Notes under the pieces: generated by a model
The model's input: the letters and a program-made list of their open reading frames with translations, nothing else
Told to the model about the DNA's origin: nothing
The model's database searches: none
Translations under genes and position numbers: made by a program
In this document: positions 43,176 to 52,224 of the stretch, in pieces
Numbering within the stretch: position 1 is the first letter of the stretch
Layout of the letters: each line of letters begins with the position of its first letter
Assembly (NCBI GenBank): GCA_016297965.1
Contig: JAEDDP010000005.1
Span: 1 to 64,000, forward strand
DNA from: Alphaproteobacteria bacterium
GTDB taxonomy: Bacteria > Pseudomonadota > Alphaproteobacteria > Rs-D84 > CACZYB01
Length of the DNA stretch: 64,000 nucleotides
Direction of reading: 5' to 3'

Positions 43176-44072
43176 ATGATTAAAGAAGGAATATTATTTT
43201 TGCTTTTGGCAACATCATTTTCAATAAAGTCTTTTGCTTCGTCTGTTTCTATAAGTGCCGTTGTGAATGGTACGCCTATTACTTCCTATGAGGTAGATGA
43301 ACGGACAAAGCTTGCTAAATCACTTCTTTCTTTAAATAAGGTTAAAATGAAACCGGAAAAGGTTCGTAAACAAGTTTTAACGGAACTTATTGACGACAGA
43401 CTTAAAATTGCAGAGGCAAAAAAGTACGGTGTTAATGTAAGTAGGGAAGAACTTGATGAGGCAAGAAAAAAGATGGAAATCTATCTTAAAATTCCGAACG
43501 GTTATGATGCCCTTATCAAACAACTTGATATAGAAAGTAAAATCGTTGATGAAAAAGTGGAAGCGGACGTTATTTGGATGAAGTTTGTTTATACCGTTTT
43601 GCGGTCATATATAAAGGTAAGTGATGCCGAAGTAAACCTTTTGGTTGATAATATGATGGCGGAGGAACATTTCAGGTATGATTTAGTTCCACTTATTACA
43701 ACAATGGATAAATATAATGGGTTAAGGGATAAACTGTCATCCATAAAATCTTGTGATAAATTTATTGCCTTTGCCAAACAAAATGGAGAAAGCGGAAGCG
43801 GTTATAAGTTAAGTTTAGAAGATAATACCATGGAAAAAAATCTTCATAACCTTATCGTTCATTCCCCAATTAAAAAAAGTCTTTCCCCAATACAAATAAA
43901 TGGAAAGGATACGGTGTTTTTCATTTGTGGAAAGGAACAATATTTACCAATAATTTCCGATGCCAAAAAGGAAGAATTGAAAATGTCAATATATCAGGGG
44001 AAACTTGACGCATTCGCCAATAAATACTTTGATAAGTTAAAAAAGACATCTGTTATTGAAATAAACGAATAA
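43176..44072 (+). CDS. surA: SurA-like periplasmic chaperone
   Basis: A 298-residue exported protein with the SurA N-terminal domain: a signal peptide ending SFASS (about 23), SAVVNGTPITSYEVDERTKLAKS (about 29-51), the LTELIDDRLKIAEAKKYGV helix and a rotamase-like C-terminal half. The parvulin part (about 165-290) is poorly conserved, with no clear prolyl-isomerase core, so it may act only as a chaperone. The position behind lptD is classical. GGAGG precedes the ATG. It ends at a hairpin shared with rbfA. Confidence 0.8.
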   Translation: MIKEGILFLLLATSFSIKSFASSVSISAVVNGTPITSYEVDERTKLAKSLLSLNKVKMKPEKVRKQVLTELIDDRLKIAEAKKYGVNVSREELDEARKKMEIYLKIPNGYDALIKQLDIESKIVDEKVEADVIWMKFVYTVLRSYIKVSDAEVNLLVDNMMAEEHFRYDLVPLITTMDKYNGLRDKLSSIKSCDKFIAFAKQNGESGSGYKLSLEDNTMEKNLHNLIVHSPIKKSLSPIQINGKDTVFFICGKEQYLPIISDAKKEELKMSIYQGKLDAFANKYFDKLKKTSVIEINE

Positions 44073-44076
44073 AAAA

Positions 44077-44109
44077 GGAGGAATTTAATTTTCCTCCAAA
44101 TCCTTTTTT
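44077..44109 (+). terminator. Terminator of the lptF-lptD-surA unit
   Basis: GGAGGAA (44077-44083) pairs with TTCCTCC (44091-44097), followed by AAATCCTTTTTT. It overlaps the 3' end of the convergent rbfA gene. Confidence 0.6.
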
Positions 44110-44453
44110 ACCTCAGGAGAATTAAGAAGATCTTCAATTCGTTTTGCGTATTCCAACGAATTATCAAATTTAAAAATCAATGCAGGGGTAAACCGCATAT
44201 TTATTTTATTGGCAAGTTCGTATCTTATCTCACTTGATATTTCGTTGAGCTTTTTAACCAAATCATCATTTTTGGTTGCATCCATTGCGGAAACAAATAC
44301 CCACGCGGTTTGATAACCGGGACTTGGACTTACCTCTGTAATTGAAAATAAATCATTTATTTTTTCATCAAAAACCCCCTCCCTAAACATACTGGAAAGT
44401 GTTCTTTTGATAAGTTCGCCAACCTGATATTGTCTTTTTGACATAGTCTTCAT
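44085..44453 (-). CDS. rbfA: Ribosome-binding factor A
   Basis: A KH-fold factor for 30S maturation and 16S rRNA 5'-end processing. It is 122 residues, a normal length. Family segments include QYQVGELIKRTLSSMF (about 7-22), SITEVSPSPGYQTAWVFVS (about 34-52), the ELANKINMRFTPALIFKFDNS strand-turn (about 80-100), and IEDLL. The start at 44453 has AAGGAC upstream; an ATG three codons on is also possible. The usual neighbour infB is absent. Confidence 0.9.
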   Translation of the reverse strand: MKTMSKRQYQVGELIKRTLSSMFREGVFDEKINDLFSITEVSPSPGYQTAWVFVSAMDATKNDDLVKKLNEISSEIRYELANKINMRFTPALIFKFDNSLEYAKRIEDLLNSPEVKKDLEEN

Positions 44454-44475
44454 TTTATTTGTCCTTTTTGTAAAT

Positions 44476-44508
44476 AAAAAAACTGCCATATTTTTCAATA
44501 CAGCAGTT
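44476..44508 (-). terminator. Terminator after the DUF192 gene
   Basis: On the minus strand AACTGCTGTATT pairs along twelve positions with AATATGGCAGTT (including two G-U pairs), then TTTTTTT. Confidence 0.85.
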
Positions 44509-44525
44509 ATAATAAACGATAATTT

Positions 44526-45176
44526 TTATTTCTTCAATAAAATATCACCAACACGAATTTTGTTTTCCTTTATTGTACCTTCTGGAAGTTCAATAACATA
44601 ACGTGTAAGGTTTTGTGGTTTTAAGTACAATGTTTCACACTTATCAAAAAACTTTTCAACATCGGCATCGTTAAGCATCTTTTTTGATGAATTTTCAAAC
44701 TTTACCATACATGGATTTATGTATGTTTCATCCATTGGCAACCTGTTTGGTGCAAGGACGGTAACACGACCATAGTTATTTACGAACACCATATCCAAAG
44801 GAATCAAGGTATCCTTCATCCACATTGAATAATATCCCGGTTCTTCAAAATCAAAAATCATTCCGGTGTGTCGTGGCAAAAACTTTCTTCCCATCAATCC
44901 CTTTAATCTTGTTCTGTCATTATTTGCCATTTCAAGTTTAAGGGCTACCTTTTCATTTCCATCCTTTCCAACAACGGAATAATCATACTTGTACTTGCAT
45001 GGAAAAAATGATTTTATACCAATCACAACGGCAACAATTAACAATAATAAACCAACGATCAAAAATATTCTCGCCCTGTGTGATGGTTGTGATTTTTTTT
45101 GAACACTTGCCTTTTGTTTTAAATTTTTTGTGAGCTTTTTACTTCCCAAATTTTTTTTATTTTTAATATTTGCCAT
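44526..45176 (-). CDS. Membrane-anchored DUF192 protein
   Basis: A 216-residue protein: a very basic N-terminus (1-36), one membrane helix (about 37-56), then an extracytoplasmic DUF192 domain. Its core is visible in RLKGLMGRKFLPRHTGMIFDFE (about 91-112) and YSMWMKDTLIPLDMVFV (about 117-133). A stretch of about 45 residues with two cysteines (about 150-195) looks inserted before the closing YVIELPEGTIKENKIRVGD. The family's function is not established. It is monocistronic, with its own terminator and rbfA beyond. Confidence 0.8.
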   Translation of the reverse strand: MANIKNKKNLGSKKLTKNLKQKASVQKKSQPSHRARIFLIVGLLLLIVAVVIGIKSFFPCKYKYDYSVVGKDGNEKVALKLEMANNDRTRLKGLMGRKFLPRHTGMIFDFEEPGYYSMWMKDTLIPLDMVFVNNYGRVTVLAPNRLPMDETYINPCMVKFENSSKKMLNDADVEKFFDKCETLYLKPQNLTRYVIELPEGTIKENKIRVGDILLKK

Positions 45177-45246
45177 AACTGCTCTCCTAAAAAAGTTATA
45201 CAGTTATATATTACCATAAAAAAGATTTCAATTCAAGGTAAAGGAT

Positions 45247-46173
45247 TTAGTATTTTTTCTTATTATTCAAAACTTCGGCACCAATCACCACATCCAAAAG
45301 TTCATTGGTAATTTCCGTTTGCCGTCTTTGTTGATATTCAAGGTTCATATTTTCAAGGTGTTCATCAATATTTTTTTCTGCATTTTGCATTGAAACCATT
45401 CGGGTAAAATGTTCCGCCGCCAAACTTTGTGATACCGCCTTGTATACATCAACAAAAAGTAATTGCCGGATGAAATAGGAAAATAGGGAACGTCTTGACC
45501 CCGCACTATACATCGGAAGATTTTTTGTTGGCCATGGTCTTTCCTGTATCTTTTTCAAAAACTCCACATCAATAGGAAGAAGTTGCACCACATTTTGTTT
45601 TAACACAGAATGTTCATCCTTTCCGTTATAAAAAATATACACCTTTAAGTTGTGGTTATTAAACGAAAATTCCTTGTCCCCATGGTGTTGTTCAACACTT
45701 ATCTCATAAAACTTTAATACAATCTTTTTCGCCACGGTTATCATTGATTTAACCGAACTTGGCATAGTAAATAGGGTATTTATGTTCCAACCCAACGACA
45801 ATATTTTGGATGAAAGACTTCGCCCCCCAACAATAAGGGTTATGTCTTCTTTTTTAAGGTTGTTGGATTTGAAAAAATCAAATGCAAAATTGGCAATGGA
45901 TTTGTTAAATTTTCCAACTAATCCCTGATCCGAACCAAGCACCACCGCAATAATTTTTTGTTTCAATTTTTCCTTTGGTGGATTTGGTACAGATTTGTTT
46001 TTAAGGATTGCTTGCAATGCCAATTCTATACTTTCGGAATATTGTTGTAATGCCTTTGTTGACTTTTCATACTGTCCGACACTTACAGCAGACAAAGTCT
46101 TCATACTGCTTACAATATCGCGTAAGGAAGAGGTTGTTTTTATCCTGTGCTTTAATCCTTCAAGTGTCTGCAT
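45247..46173 (-). CDS. atpG: N-type ATPase subunit gamma
   Basis: The central rotor shaft of the F1 head. It has 308 residues. The N-terminal helix matches gamma (LKHRIKTTSSLRDIVSSMKTLSAV, about 6-29) and the C-terminal helix reads LLFVDVYKAVSQSLAAEHFTRMVSMQNAEKN with NLEYQQRRQTEITNELLDVV. The middle is more divergent than in housekeeping gamma subunits. It is the last gene of the nine-gene atp operon, as in described N-ATPases. Confidence 0.88.
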   Translation of the reverse strand: MQTLEGLKHRIKTTSSLRDIVSSMKTLSAVSVGQYEKSTKALQQYSESIELALQAILKNKSVPNPPKEKLKQKIIAVVLGSDQGLVGKFNKSIANFAFDFFKSNNLKKEDITLIVGGRSLSSKILSLGWNINTLFTMPSSVKSMITVAKKIVLKFYEISVEQHHGDKEFSFNNHNLKVYIFYNGKDEHSVLKQNVVQLLPIDVEFLKKIQERPWPTKNLPMYSAGSRRSLFSYFIRQLLFVDVYKAVSQSLAAEHFTRMVSMQNAEKNIDEHLENMNLEYQQRRQTEITNELLDVVIGAEVLNNKKKY

Positions 46174-46175
46174 AA

Positions 46176-47699
46176 TTACCCTTTATTACTGCTTAAAAAT
46201 CTTTTTACAACACCTTCGGCAAGCTTTTTTATTTCATTTTTAAATTTGTCATTTAACTTTGCTCCATCATCAATTTCCTTTAAAACATTTGGAATTGATG
46301 AATGTGAAAGTGTTATAAGTTCATTTTGAAGTTCAACAACTTTGTCAACCGGAACATCATCAAAAACACCAATATTTGTTGCATAAATGACAACGATTTG
46401 TTCGCTTGCCTTTAATGGTTTGTATTGTGATTGTTTAAGTGTTTCACGAATACGTTCACCACGAACAAGAGCCTTTTTCGTTTCATCATCAAGTTGTGTT
46501 CCAAATTTGGAAAATGCCTCTAATTCTTCAAATTGAGAATATGATATTTTCATATCGCCGGCAACCGCTTTGTATGCCGGAAGTTGAGCCTTTGACCCAA
46601 CACGGGAAACGGAAATACCAATGTTTATTGCCGGTATTATACCCTTTTGGAAAATGGTATTACTTAAAAATATCTGACCATCGGTGATGGAAATAAGGTT
46701 CGTCGGAATATATGCCGAAACATTTTCAGCCAATGTTTCACATATTGGAAGAGCCGTAAGCGAACCACCACCAAATTCTGGGCGAAGTCGCGTTGACCGT
46801 TCCAACAACCGTGAATGAACATAAAATATATCCCCAGGATATGCCTCACGTCCAGGTGGGCGTCTTAAAAATAGGGAAAGTTGCCTGTATGCTTGGGCGT
46901 GTTGTGTAAGGTTATCATAGATGATAAGTACATCTTTTCCTTCCTTCTCCATAAAATATTCTGCCATTGATGTTGCGGCATAAGGGGCAATATACAAAAG
47001 TCCCGGTGATTCCTCACCACTTGCCACAACAACTATTGAATTTTTCATACAATCCTTTTGTTTAAGGACATCTATAACCTTTGCTACACTGTCGCCACGT
47101 TGACCTATCGCACAATAAATACATATAACTCCGGTATCTTTTTGTGAAAGAATGGTATCAATTGCAATTGCGGTTTTTCCGGTTTGACGGTCACCAAGGA
47201 TAAGTTCTCGCTGACCTCTACCTATTGGAATAATGGCATCAATTGCTTTAAGTCCAGTTTGTAAAGGAACGGAAACTTCCCGTCGTTCCATAATTGGATG
47301 GGCTTCACGTTCAATATTATATCTTTCCTTTGTCTTAATCTTTGGACCATTATCCAATGGATTGCCAAGTGGATCCAGTACACGGCCAAGCAATTCATCC
47401 CCAACCGGAACATCGGCAATTCGTCCCGTACGTTTAACCTTATCGCCGGCTTCTATATCTCGTGGACTGTCAAGAAGAACTACACCAACCCTGTCTTCGT
47501 CAAGGTTTATCACAATACCCACAGAATTTTTTATTTGAACAAGTTCATCCATCTTTACACTTGCAAGTCCATTACAACTTACAATATTTCCAATAATTTC
47601 AACAACTTCACCAACTTCTTCGGAAACAACAGAAGCCCGTGTTTTTTTTGAAATTTTTTCTACTTCGTTCATTGCATCTTTTACTGTTTCATTAAGCAT
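46176..47699 (-). CDS. atpA: N-type ATPase subunit alpha
   Basis: The non-catalytic nucleotide-binding subunit of F1. It has 507 residues, with the P-loop GDRQTGKTA (about 169-177), the ARG-finger region of the alpha family, and GREAYPGDIFYVHSRLLERSTRL, diagnostic of alpha. It follows atpF by 11 bases and precedes atpG by two. The phylogenetic branch cannot be computed here; the operon order is the evidence for the N-type assignment. Confidence 0.96.
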   Translation of the reverse strand: MLNETVKDAMNEVEKISKKTRASVVSEEVGEVVEIIGNIVSCNGLASVKMDELVQIKNSVGIVINLDEDRVGVVLLDSPRDIEAGDKVKRTGRIADVPVGDELLGRVLDPLGNPLDNGPKIKTKERYNIEREAHPIMERREVSVPLQTGLKAIDAIIPIGRGQRELILGDRQTGKTAIAIDTILSQKDTGVICIYCAIGQRGDSVAKVIDVLKQKDCMKNSIVVVASGEESPGLLYIAPYAATSMAEYFMEKEGKDVLIIYDNLTQHAQAYRQLSLFLRRPPGREAYPGDIFYVHSRLLERSTRLRPEFGGGSLTALPICETLAENVSAYIPTNLISITDGQIFLSNTIFQKGIIPAINIGISVSRVGSKAQLPAYKAVAGDMKISYSQFEELEAFSKFGTQLDDETKKALVRGERIRETLKQSQYKPLKASEQIVVIYATNIGVFDDVPVDKVVELQNELITLSHSSIPNVLKEIDDGAKLNDKFKNEIKKLAEGVVKRFLSSNKG

Positions 47700-47710
47700 T
47701 TAATTACCTC

Positions 47711-48499
47711 TTACTCATCACTGTCAATTTTTTTTGTTTTCGTAAGTTCCGCCAAACCATCATCAAGATTTTTTTGAAGTTCCATAATATAGGTATCCAT
47801 ACCAAAGCTTATAAGTAACGGTGGGCATATCACTTCAATACCGCAAATAATCCCCTTATCTTCGGCAAAGTCAATGTGTTCCACATCTTCGCCAACAACT
47901 TCGGATATTATGGATTTTATTTGCTTTTTTTTCGTCTCATTTATTTCAAAAGAGGTGTGAACCGAAACCTTTTTATTTTTTTCATAGTATTTTTTAAGGT
48001 CGTCCGTTTTTTCAATGGTACCACTTTTTGCCTTTGAAATAAATTTTTCAATTATTGCCGATTGAATATTTGCATCCGCCAGTTCGGACAGTGCCGTTGC
48101 CACAGTTTTCACAATGGTATTTCCGGCAATTTCCTTAATTGAAGTACGAAGAAATTCTCTTTCATCTGTAATTTGTTCTTCAAAAGCCTTTCTTTTTCCG
48201 GACATTTCGGCATTAAAGGTTTTAAGTAATGTTGCGTATTCTGCATCTGCCTTTTTATATGCATCTGCCATAACGGTACTTTTTGCCTTTTCAACATCAT
48301 CTATTTTCTTTAACAGCCGTTGTTTCTCTTCCTCCGCATTTTTCTTTGCCTCCTCGGCATCACGAAGTCTTTCACGTATAGTTTGTTCCCGTTTATCCAT
48401 AGACGACAAAACAGGTTTAAAAAGATATTTTTTTAAAATCCAAACTATAATCCAGAAATTAACTATCTGAAAAAATACGGTACTCCAATTTATATTCAT
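47711..48499 (-). CDS. atpF: N-type ATPase stator subunit b with delta-like C-terminus
   Basis: The peripheral stalk. It has 262 residues, about 100 longer than an ordinary b subunit. One N-terminal membrane helix (about 7-25) is followed by a long coiled coil rich in Lys/Glu (about 35-130). The last part (about 178-250, KKVSVHTSFEINETKKKQIKS and EDKGIICGIEV) resembles the C-terminal domain of subunit delta (the slot of its DPSLIGG motif). The operon has no separate delta gene, so this fused subunit probably supplies that function. This matches the N-ATPase plan. Confidence 0.85.
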   Translation of the reverse strand: MNINWSTVFFQIVNFWIIVWILKKYLFKPVLSSMDKREQTIRERLRDAEEAKKNAEEEKQRLLKKIDDVEKAKSTVMADAYKKADAEYATLLKTFNAEMSGKRKAFEEQITDEREFLRTSIKEIAGNTIVKTVATALSELADANIQSAIIEKFISKAKSGTIEKTDDLKKYYEKNKKVSVHTSFEINETKKKQIKSIISEVVGEDVEHIDFAEDKGIICGIEVICPPLLISFGMDTYIMELQKNLDDGLAELTKTKKIDSDE

Positions 48500-48534
48500 A
48501 ACAGTCCTTTACTATTTTAAGCGTTATAAAATTC

Positions 48535-48816
48535 CTATCTTACAATATTTGCAACTGCATAATTCCAGAATGGATTGCTGAATATTAAAATCATTGCAAC
48601 AAGTAATGCATAAATAGCTGTTGATTCCAACATCGCCATAGAAACGAACAAAGTACTTCTTAAATTGCTTGCTTCATCTGGTTGTTGTGCCATTGATGCC
48701 AAAGTTTGCTTTGCTGCCATACCTTCGGCAAGTGATGGTCCAATACCGCCAAGACCCACAGCAATAGACGCACCAATAATAGATGACACCGCTATCCAAA
48801 CTAAACCCATATCCAT
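48535..48816 (-). CDS. atpE: N-type ATPase subunit c, predicted Na+-binding
   Basis: The rotor ring proteolipid, 93 residues, two membrane helices. Helix 1 carries GPSLAEG with Glu31, and helix 2 carries AMLESTAIY with Glu64, Ser65, Thr66 and Tyr69. Two glutamates plus the E-S-T-x2-Y arrangement match the Na+-binding signature described for N-type and other Na+-translocating ATPases. Transport of Na+ rather than H+ is therefore inferred from residues, not shown. Confidence 0.9.
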   Translation of the reverse strand: MDMGLVWIAVSSIIGASIAVGLGGIGPSLAEGMAAKQTLASMAQQPDEASNLRSTLFVSMAMLESTAIYALLVAMILIFSNPFWNYAVANIVR

Positions 48817-48851
48817 AATAAACCTTCCTTTCTTTGTTATTATATTAAAAA

Positions 48852-49619
48852 TTAAATTCTACCCGCTTGAAGCTTCATCAATTCTTCCATTTCAGATTCA
48901 GACGGATCTCCCATACCCGCAGATATATACACCATTGCCAGTATAGAAAAGATGTATGGTTGTATTGTTCCTGCCAACAAACCATAAATGTTTATAAGTC
49001 CCGGAAGTACAAGTGGGGCAAGTATGAAAAGAATACTTGCAAGTAATCCACCGCTCATAATATTTCCGTAAAGACGTATTGCCAATGAAACCGCACTTGA
49101 AATCTCACTTAACATATTAAGTGGGAACAAAATAAATATCGGTTCAAAAAATCGTTTAAAATATCCAAATACACCTTGGGTTGCCATTCCATAAACAATA
49201 ACCGAACTCATTACCACAATGGAAAGCCCCGCTGTTGTTGAAACCGAAGATGTTGGTGGCATATACCATTCCAAACCACCGTCCACATAAAATGGAATTG
49301 GAATAAGTGATGACCAATTGCATACCAAAATAAAAATGAATAAACTTCCGATAAGGGGAACAAAATCATCCGCCTTTCTTTTCATCATAGATTCAATTTG
49401 ATCGCGAAGAAATTTTACAATTACTTCCACCATATTTTGAAGTCGTGTCATTTCAAAATTTGAATTAAAATTTTTCGTAATATGCCGGAAAAAGAAAAAT
49501 AAAAAAAGCATAATAAGCCATGTACCAACCAATGTCATATTGATGTCAAGGTTAAGGCTTTTCCCCAAAATCTTGATTGGTATTTGAAAAAAGATTATTT
49601 CATCCGGACTTATTTTCAT
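48852..49619 (-). CDS. atpB: N-type ATPase subunit a
   Basis: The stator subunit providing the ion half-channels. It has 255 residues with about six helices. The essential arginine is R182 in SLAIRLYGNIMSGG, and a VCNWSSLIPIP segment (about 99-109) follows the second helix. The gene begins one base before the end of atpR, so the two are tightly coupled. atpE follows after 35 bases. Confidence 0.92.
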   Translation of the reverse strand: MKISPDEIIFFQIPIKILGKSLNLDINMTLVGTWLIMLFLFFFFRHITKNFNSNFEMTRLQNMVEVIVKFLRDQIESMMKRKADDFVPLIGSLFIFILVCNWSSLIPIPFYVDGGLEWYMPPTSSVSTTAGLSIVVMSSVIVYGMATQGVFGYFKRFFEPIFILFPLNMLSEISSAVSLAIRLYGNIMSGGLLASILFILAPLVLPGLINIYGLLAGTIQPYIFSILAMVYISAGMGDPSESEMEELMKLQAGRI

Positions 49620-49928
49620 TTATTTCTTTTCATCCCCACTTTTTCCAAAAATTTTAACTTTATCCCTTCTTATTGCAATATACCTAAACCCAATAAATAT
49701 AAGTATAATAAATATAAAATCGCGAATATTGCGGTAATATTTCAAAAGGAAAAAGAAAAACACACCAGCAAGACATATCCTTATTAAAAAAGATAAATAT
49801 ATATAATTTATGGATTTTTCCCGTGAAAAGACCTTATCCACACTTTGGCGAAGTAATGTAAAATAGATAAGAGAAAAACATCCCACGGCAAATATTAAAA
49901 TCAAGTAATGTAAAATAGTTTCCAACAT
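49620..49928 (-). CDS. atpR: N-ATPase accessory membrane protein AtpR
   Basis: A 102-residue, three-helix membrane protein in the operon slot that defines atpR in N-ATPases. The second helix contains a conserved-looking arginine, R50, in YLSFLIRICLAG. In published N-ATPase analysis such a residue was proposed to contact the ion-binding glutamate of subunit c. The start shares a base with the atpQ stop. Sequence alone would not identify it; position and topology do. Confidence 0.75.
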   Translation of the reverse strand: MLETILHYLILIFAVGCFSLIYFTLLRQSVDKVFSREKSINYIYLSFLIRICLAGVFFFFLLKYYRNIRDFIFIILIFIGFRYIAIRRDKVKIFGKSGDEKK

Positions 49929-50269
49929 TAAAATTGCTCCTCACGGTTTAATTTTTCCTGTTCTTTTTTTATTGAACGGTATACATTCATCATGCCCATC
50001 AAAAGTCCCCCAAGAAGAAAGTATAAAGACCACGAAATATATTTTATTGGATAATTTTGTTCCAACCAATAACCAACATATCCCATAATAATAACCGGTA
50101 CACCAATACCCCATCCGACCAAGCCAAAATTATATAAAAAACGAAGAGATGAAAAACGTTTATCCCTTTTTTCCTCCCTTTCGTGCTTGCTTATCTTTTT
50201 AGAAATGGTATCAAGCATTTGTTTGTCGGATTTAAGGCTTTCTTTTTTCTGTATCTTTGGTTGTTCCAT
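49928..50269 (-). CDS. atpQ: N-ATPase accessory membrane protein AtpQ (AtpI/AtpZ-like)
   Basis: A 113-residue protein with a charged N-terminal 45 residues and two membrane helices (about 49-69 and 80-97), including GWGIGVPVIIMGYVGYWLE. This resembles AtpI/AtpZ assembly factors for the c-ring. It lies between atpC and atpR, as expected for atpQ. It is followed by atpR with a one-base overlap. Confidence 0.78.
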   Translation of the reverse strand: MEQPKIQKKESLKSDKQMLDTISKKISKHEREEKRDKRFSSLRFLYNFGLVGWGIGVPVIIMGYVGYWLEQNYPIKYISWSLYFLLGGLLMGMMNVYRSIKKEQEKLNREEQF

Positions 50270-50279
50270 AATTCACTCC

Positions 50280-50669
50280 TTAGTTATTGCCAAGTTCTTG
50301 AATTAACTTTGCTATATTTCCTTCTAATGAGGCAAGTGAAGCCTTCATTTTCTTGTCTTCATCATCCATTTGTTTAAATGAAGTTTCCATTTCTTGTTTA
50401 AGGTCGTCAAGGTTACGACCTTTAATCGCATGACGTATTGAAAATTCAACATTGTTTCCATATTTTACAAGTATCCCACCATCAACAGCAAAATATTCCG
50501 TTTTTCCACCGGCAACAAAGGAAAAAACCGATGTGGTAATTGCCGACACATAATCCGAATGATGTGGAAGTATTGTAAAATATCCCTCCAACCCTTCGGC
50601 CTTTATCTTGGATACATTTTCAATATTGAAAACTTCCAATGGTGTTATTATTTTAAGGTTCATTAACAT
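50280..50669 (-). CDS. atpC: N-type ATPase subunit epsilon
   Basis: The small rotor subunit that contacts the c ring and regulates ATP hydrolysis. It has 129 residues. The beta-sandwich (LKIITPLEVFNIENVSKIKAEGLEGYFTILPHHSDYV) and VDGGILVKYGNNVEFSIRHAI are typical, and a C-terminal helical pair follows. The start at 50669 uses AAGGA at the end of atpD; an ATG two codons on is possible. Placing epsilon directly after beta at the front of the operon is characteristic of N-ATPases. Confidence 0.9.
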   Translation of the reverse strand: MLMNLKIITPLEVFNIENVSKIKAEGLEGYFTILPHHSDYVSAITTSVFSFVAGGKTEYFAVDGGILVKYGNNVEFSIRHAIKGRNLDDLKQEMETSFKQMDDEDKKMKASLASLEGNIAKLIQELGNN

Positions 50670-50675
50670 TGTTAA

Positions 50676-52103
50676 TTATTCCTTATCCTCTTTGTCCTTT
50701 ATATTAAGCTTTGCTTCACTTATATCACCAATCATATAAAAAGCATTAGGACTTACATCTAAATATTTTCCGGAAAGTATTTCTTCACATCCTGTAAGGG
50801 TTTGATCCAAATCAACAAGCTTTCCTTCCATTCCGGTAAAATGTTTTGTTGTTGCAAATGGTTGGGTCAAAAACCTTTCCAATTGTCGTGCCTTAACAAC
50901 GGTTGCCTGATCTTCATCAGAAAGTTCATCATAACCAAGCATAGAAATAATATCCTTTAAATCTTCATATTGTGCCATAGTCATTTTTACTTGCTTTGCC
51001 ACATTATAATGTCTTTGCCCTACAATATCGGCATTAAGCATTTTTGAAGAGGAGGCAAGAGGATCTACCGCTGGGTAAAGTCCCTGTGATGCCATCTTTC
51101 GTGATAAAACAACGGTTGCGGAAAGGTGGGTAAATGTTTCCGCCGCCGATGGGTCCGTAAAATCATCCGCCGGAACATACACCGCCTGAATTGAGGTAAT
51201 AGATGCCGAAGGAGTTGATGCAATTCTTTCCTGTAATGATGCCAAATCTTGCCCAAGGGATGATTGATATCCAACACGGGATGGTATTCTTCCCATAAGT
51301 CCAGCCACCTCTGAACCAGCCTGAACGAAACGGAATATATTATCAATCATAAGCAATACATCCTGTTTCAAATCATCACGGAAATATTCCGCAATGGTAA
51401 GGGCTGCCTGTGCCACACGGAAACGAACACCGGATGGTTCATTCATTTGTCCGAAAATCATTGTCGTTTTATCAAGGACACCAGCATCCTTCATTTCTGT
51501 ATAAAGTTCTTCACCTTCACGGCTTCTTTCTCCAACACCACAAAAAAGTGAAACACCATCATATCGTCCGAACATATTGTTTATCATTTCGGTAATAAGG
51601 ACGGTTTTTCCACATCCAGCACCACCAAAAAGTCCGGTTTTTCCACCACGTTCCAATGGCGTAAGAAGATCTATCGCCTTTATCCCAGTTTGAAAGATTT
51701 CCGATTTTATACTTCTTTCCGAAAGTGGAACCGGTGCATTATGAATACCCCGCCATGCAACAATATCTTGAAGTGGACCTTCGTTATCTATTGGTTTTCC
51801 CATAACATTTATCATACGACCAAGTACACCACGTCCAACCGGTATGGTAAGTGGTCCATTTGTATCAACCACGGTATCCCCACGGGCAATCCCTTGGGTT
51901 GCGGTAATTGCAACACCGCGGATTGTGTGTTGGTCAATGTGGTCTTCAACCTCAATAATAATTTCCTTTTCTTTTGGTGTTCCCTTATCAATTAAACAGG
52001 TAAGTTTTGAATATATTGGCGGAAGTTTTTTTTCAAAATAAACAACGACAACACTTCCTTCAACTTCCTTTACAACACCTAAATTTACATCGGATTTTGC
52101 CAT
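50676..52103 (-). CDS. atpD: N-type ATPase subunit beta
   Basis: The catalytic subunit. It has 475 residues. The P-loop is GGAGCGKTV (about 161-169), with Cys where Val is usual. GERSREGEELYTEM carries the catalytic Glu, and FTDPSAAETFTHLSATVVLSR is a beta hallmark. As first gene of the operon it is preceded by AGAGGG and a clear minus-strand promoter at 52132-52160. The order beta-epsilon-Q-R-a-c-b-alpha-gamma follows. Confidence 0.96.
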   Translation of the reverse strand: MAKSDVNLGVVKEVEGSVVVVYFEKKLPPIYSKLTCLIDKGTPKEKEIIIEVEDHIDQHTIRGVAITATQGIARGDTVVDTNGPLTIPVGRGVLGRMINVMGKPIDNEGPLQDIVAWRGIHNAPVPLSERSIKSEIFQTGIKAIDLLTPLERGGKTGLFGGAGCGKTVLITEMINNMFGRYDGVSLFCGVGERSREGEELYTEMKDAGVLDKTTMIFGQMNEPSGVRFRVAQAALTIAEYFRDDLKQDVLLMIDNIFRFVQAGSEVAGLMGRIPSRVGYQSSLGQDLASLQERIASTPSASITSIQAVYVPADDFTDPSAAETFTHLSATVVLSRKMASQGLYPAVDPLASSSKMLNADIVGQRHYNVAKQVKMTMAQYEDLKDIISMLGYDELSDEDQATVVKARQLERFLTQPFATTKHFTGMEGKLVDLDQTLTGCEEILSGKYLDVSPNAFYMIGDISEAKLNIKDKEDKE

Positions 52104-52131
52104 AATTATTTCCCTCTCATTTATAAGAGTA

Positions 52132-52160
52132 ATAATACATTAAATGCCAAGCCATTTCAA
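52132..52160 (-). promoter_or_regulatory. Promoter of the N-ATPase operon
   Basis: On the minus strand, TTGAAA (plus 52155-52160), a 17-base spacer and TATTAT (plus 52132-52137), 28 bases before the atpD start codon. Confidence 0.65.
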
Positions 52161-52224
52161 GAACAATAATCCGACAAAATAGTTTAAATAAGACAAAAAT
52201 TGGTATTTTAAACAGTTATATTTC

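Noticed and set aside
43176..44072. Trigger-factor or PpiD assignment
   Set aside because: A cleavable signal peptide, no membrane anchor and the position after lptD favour SurA.
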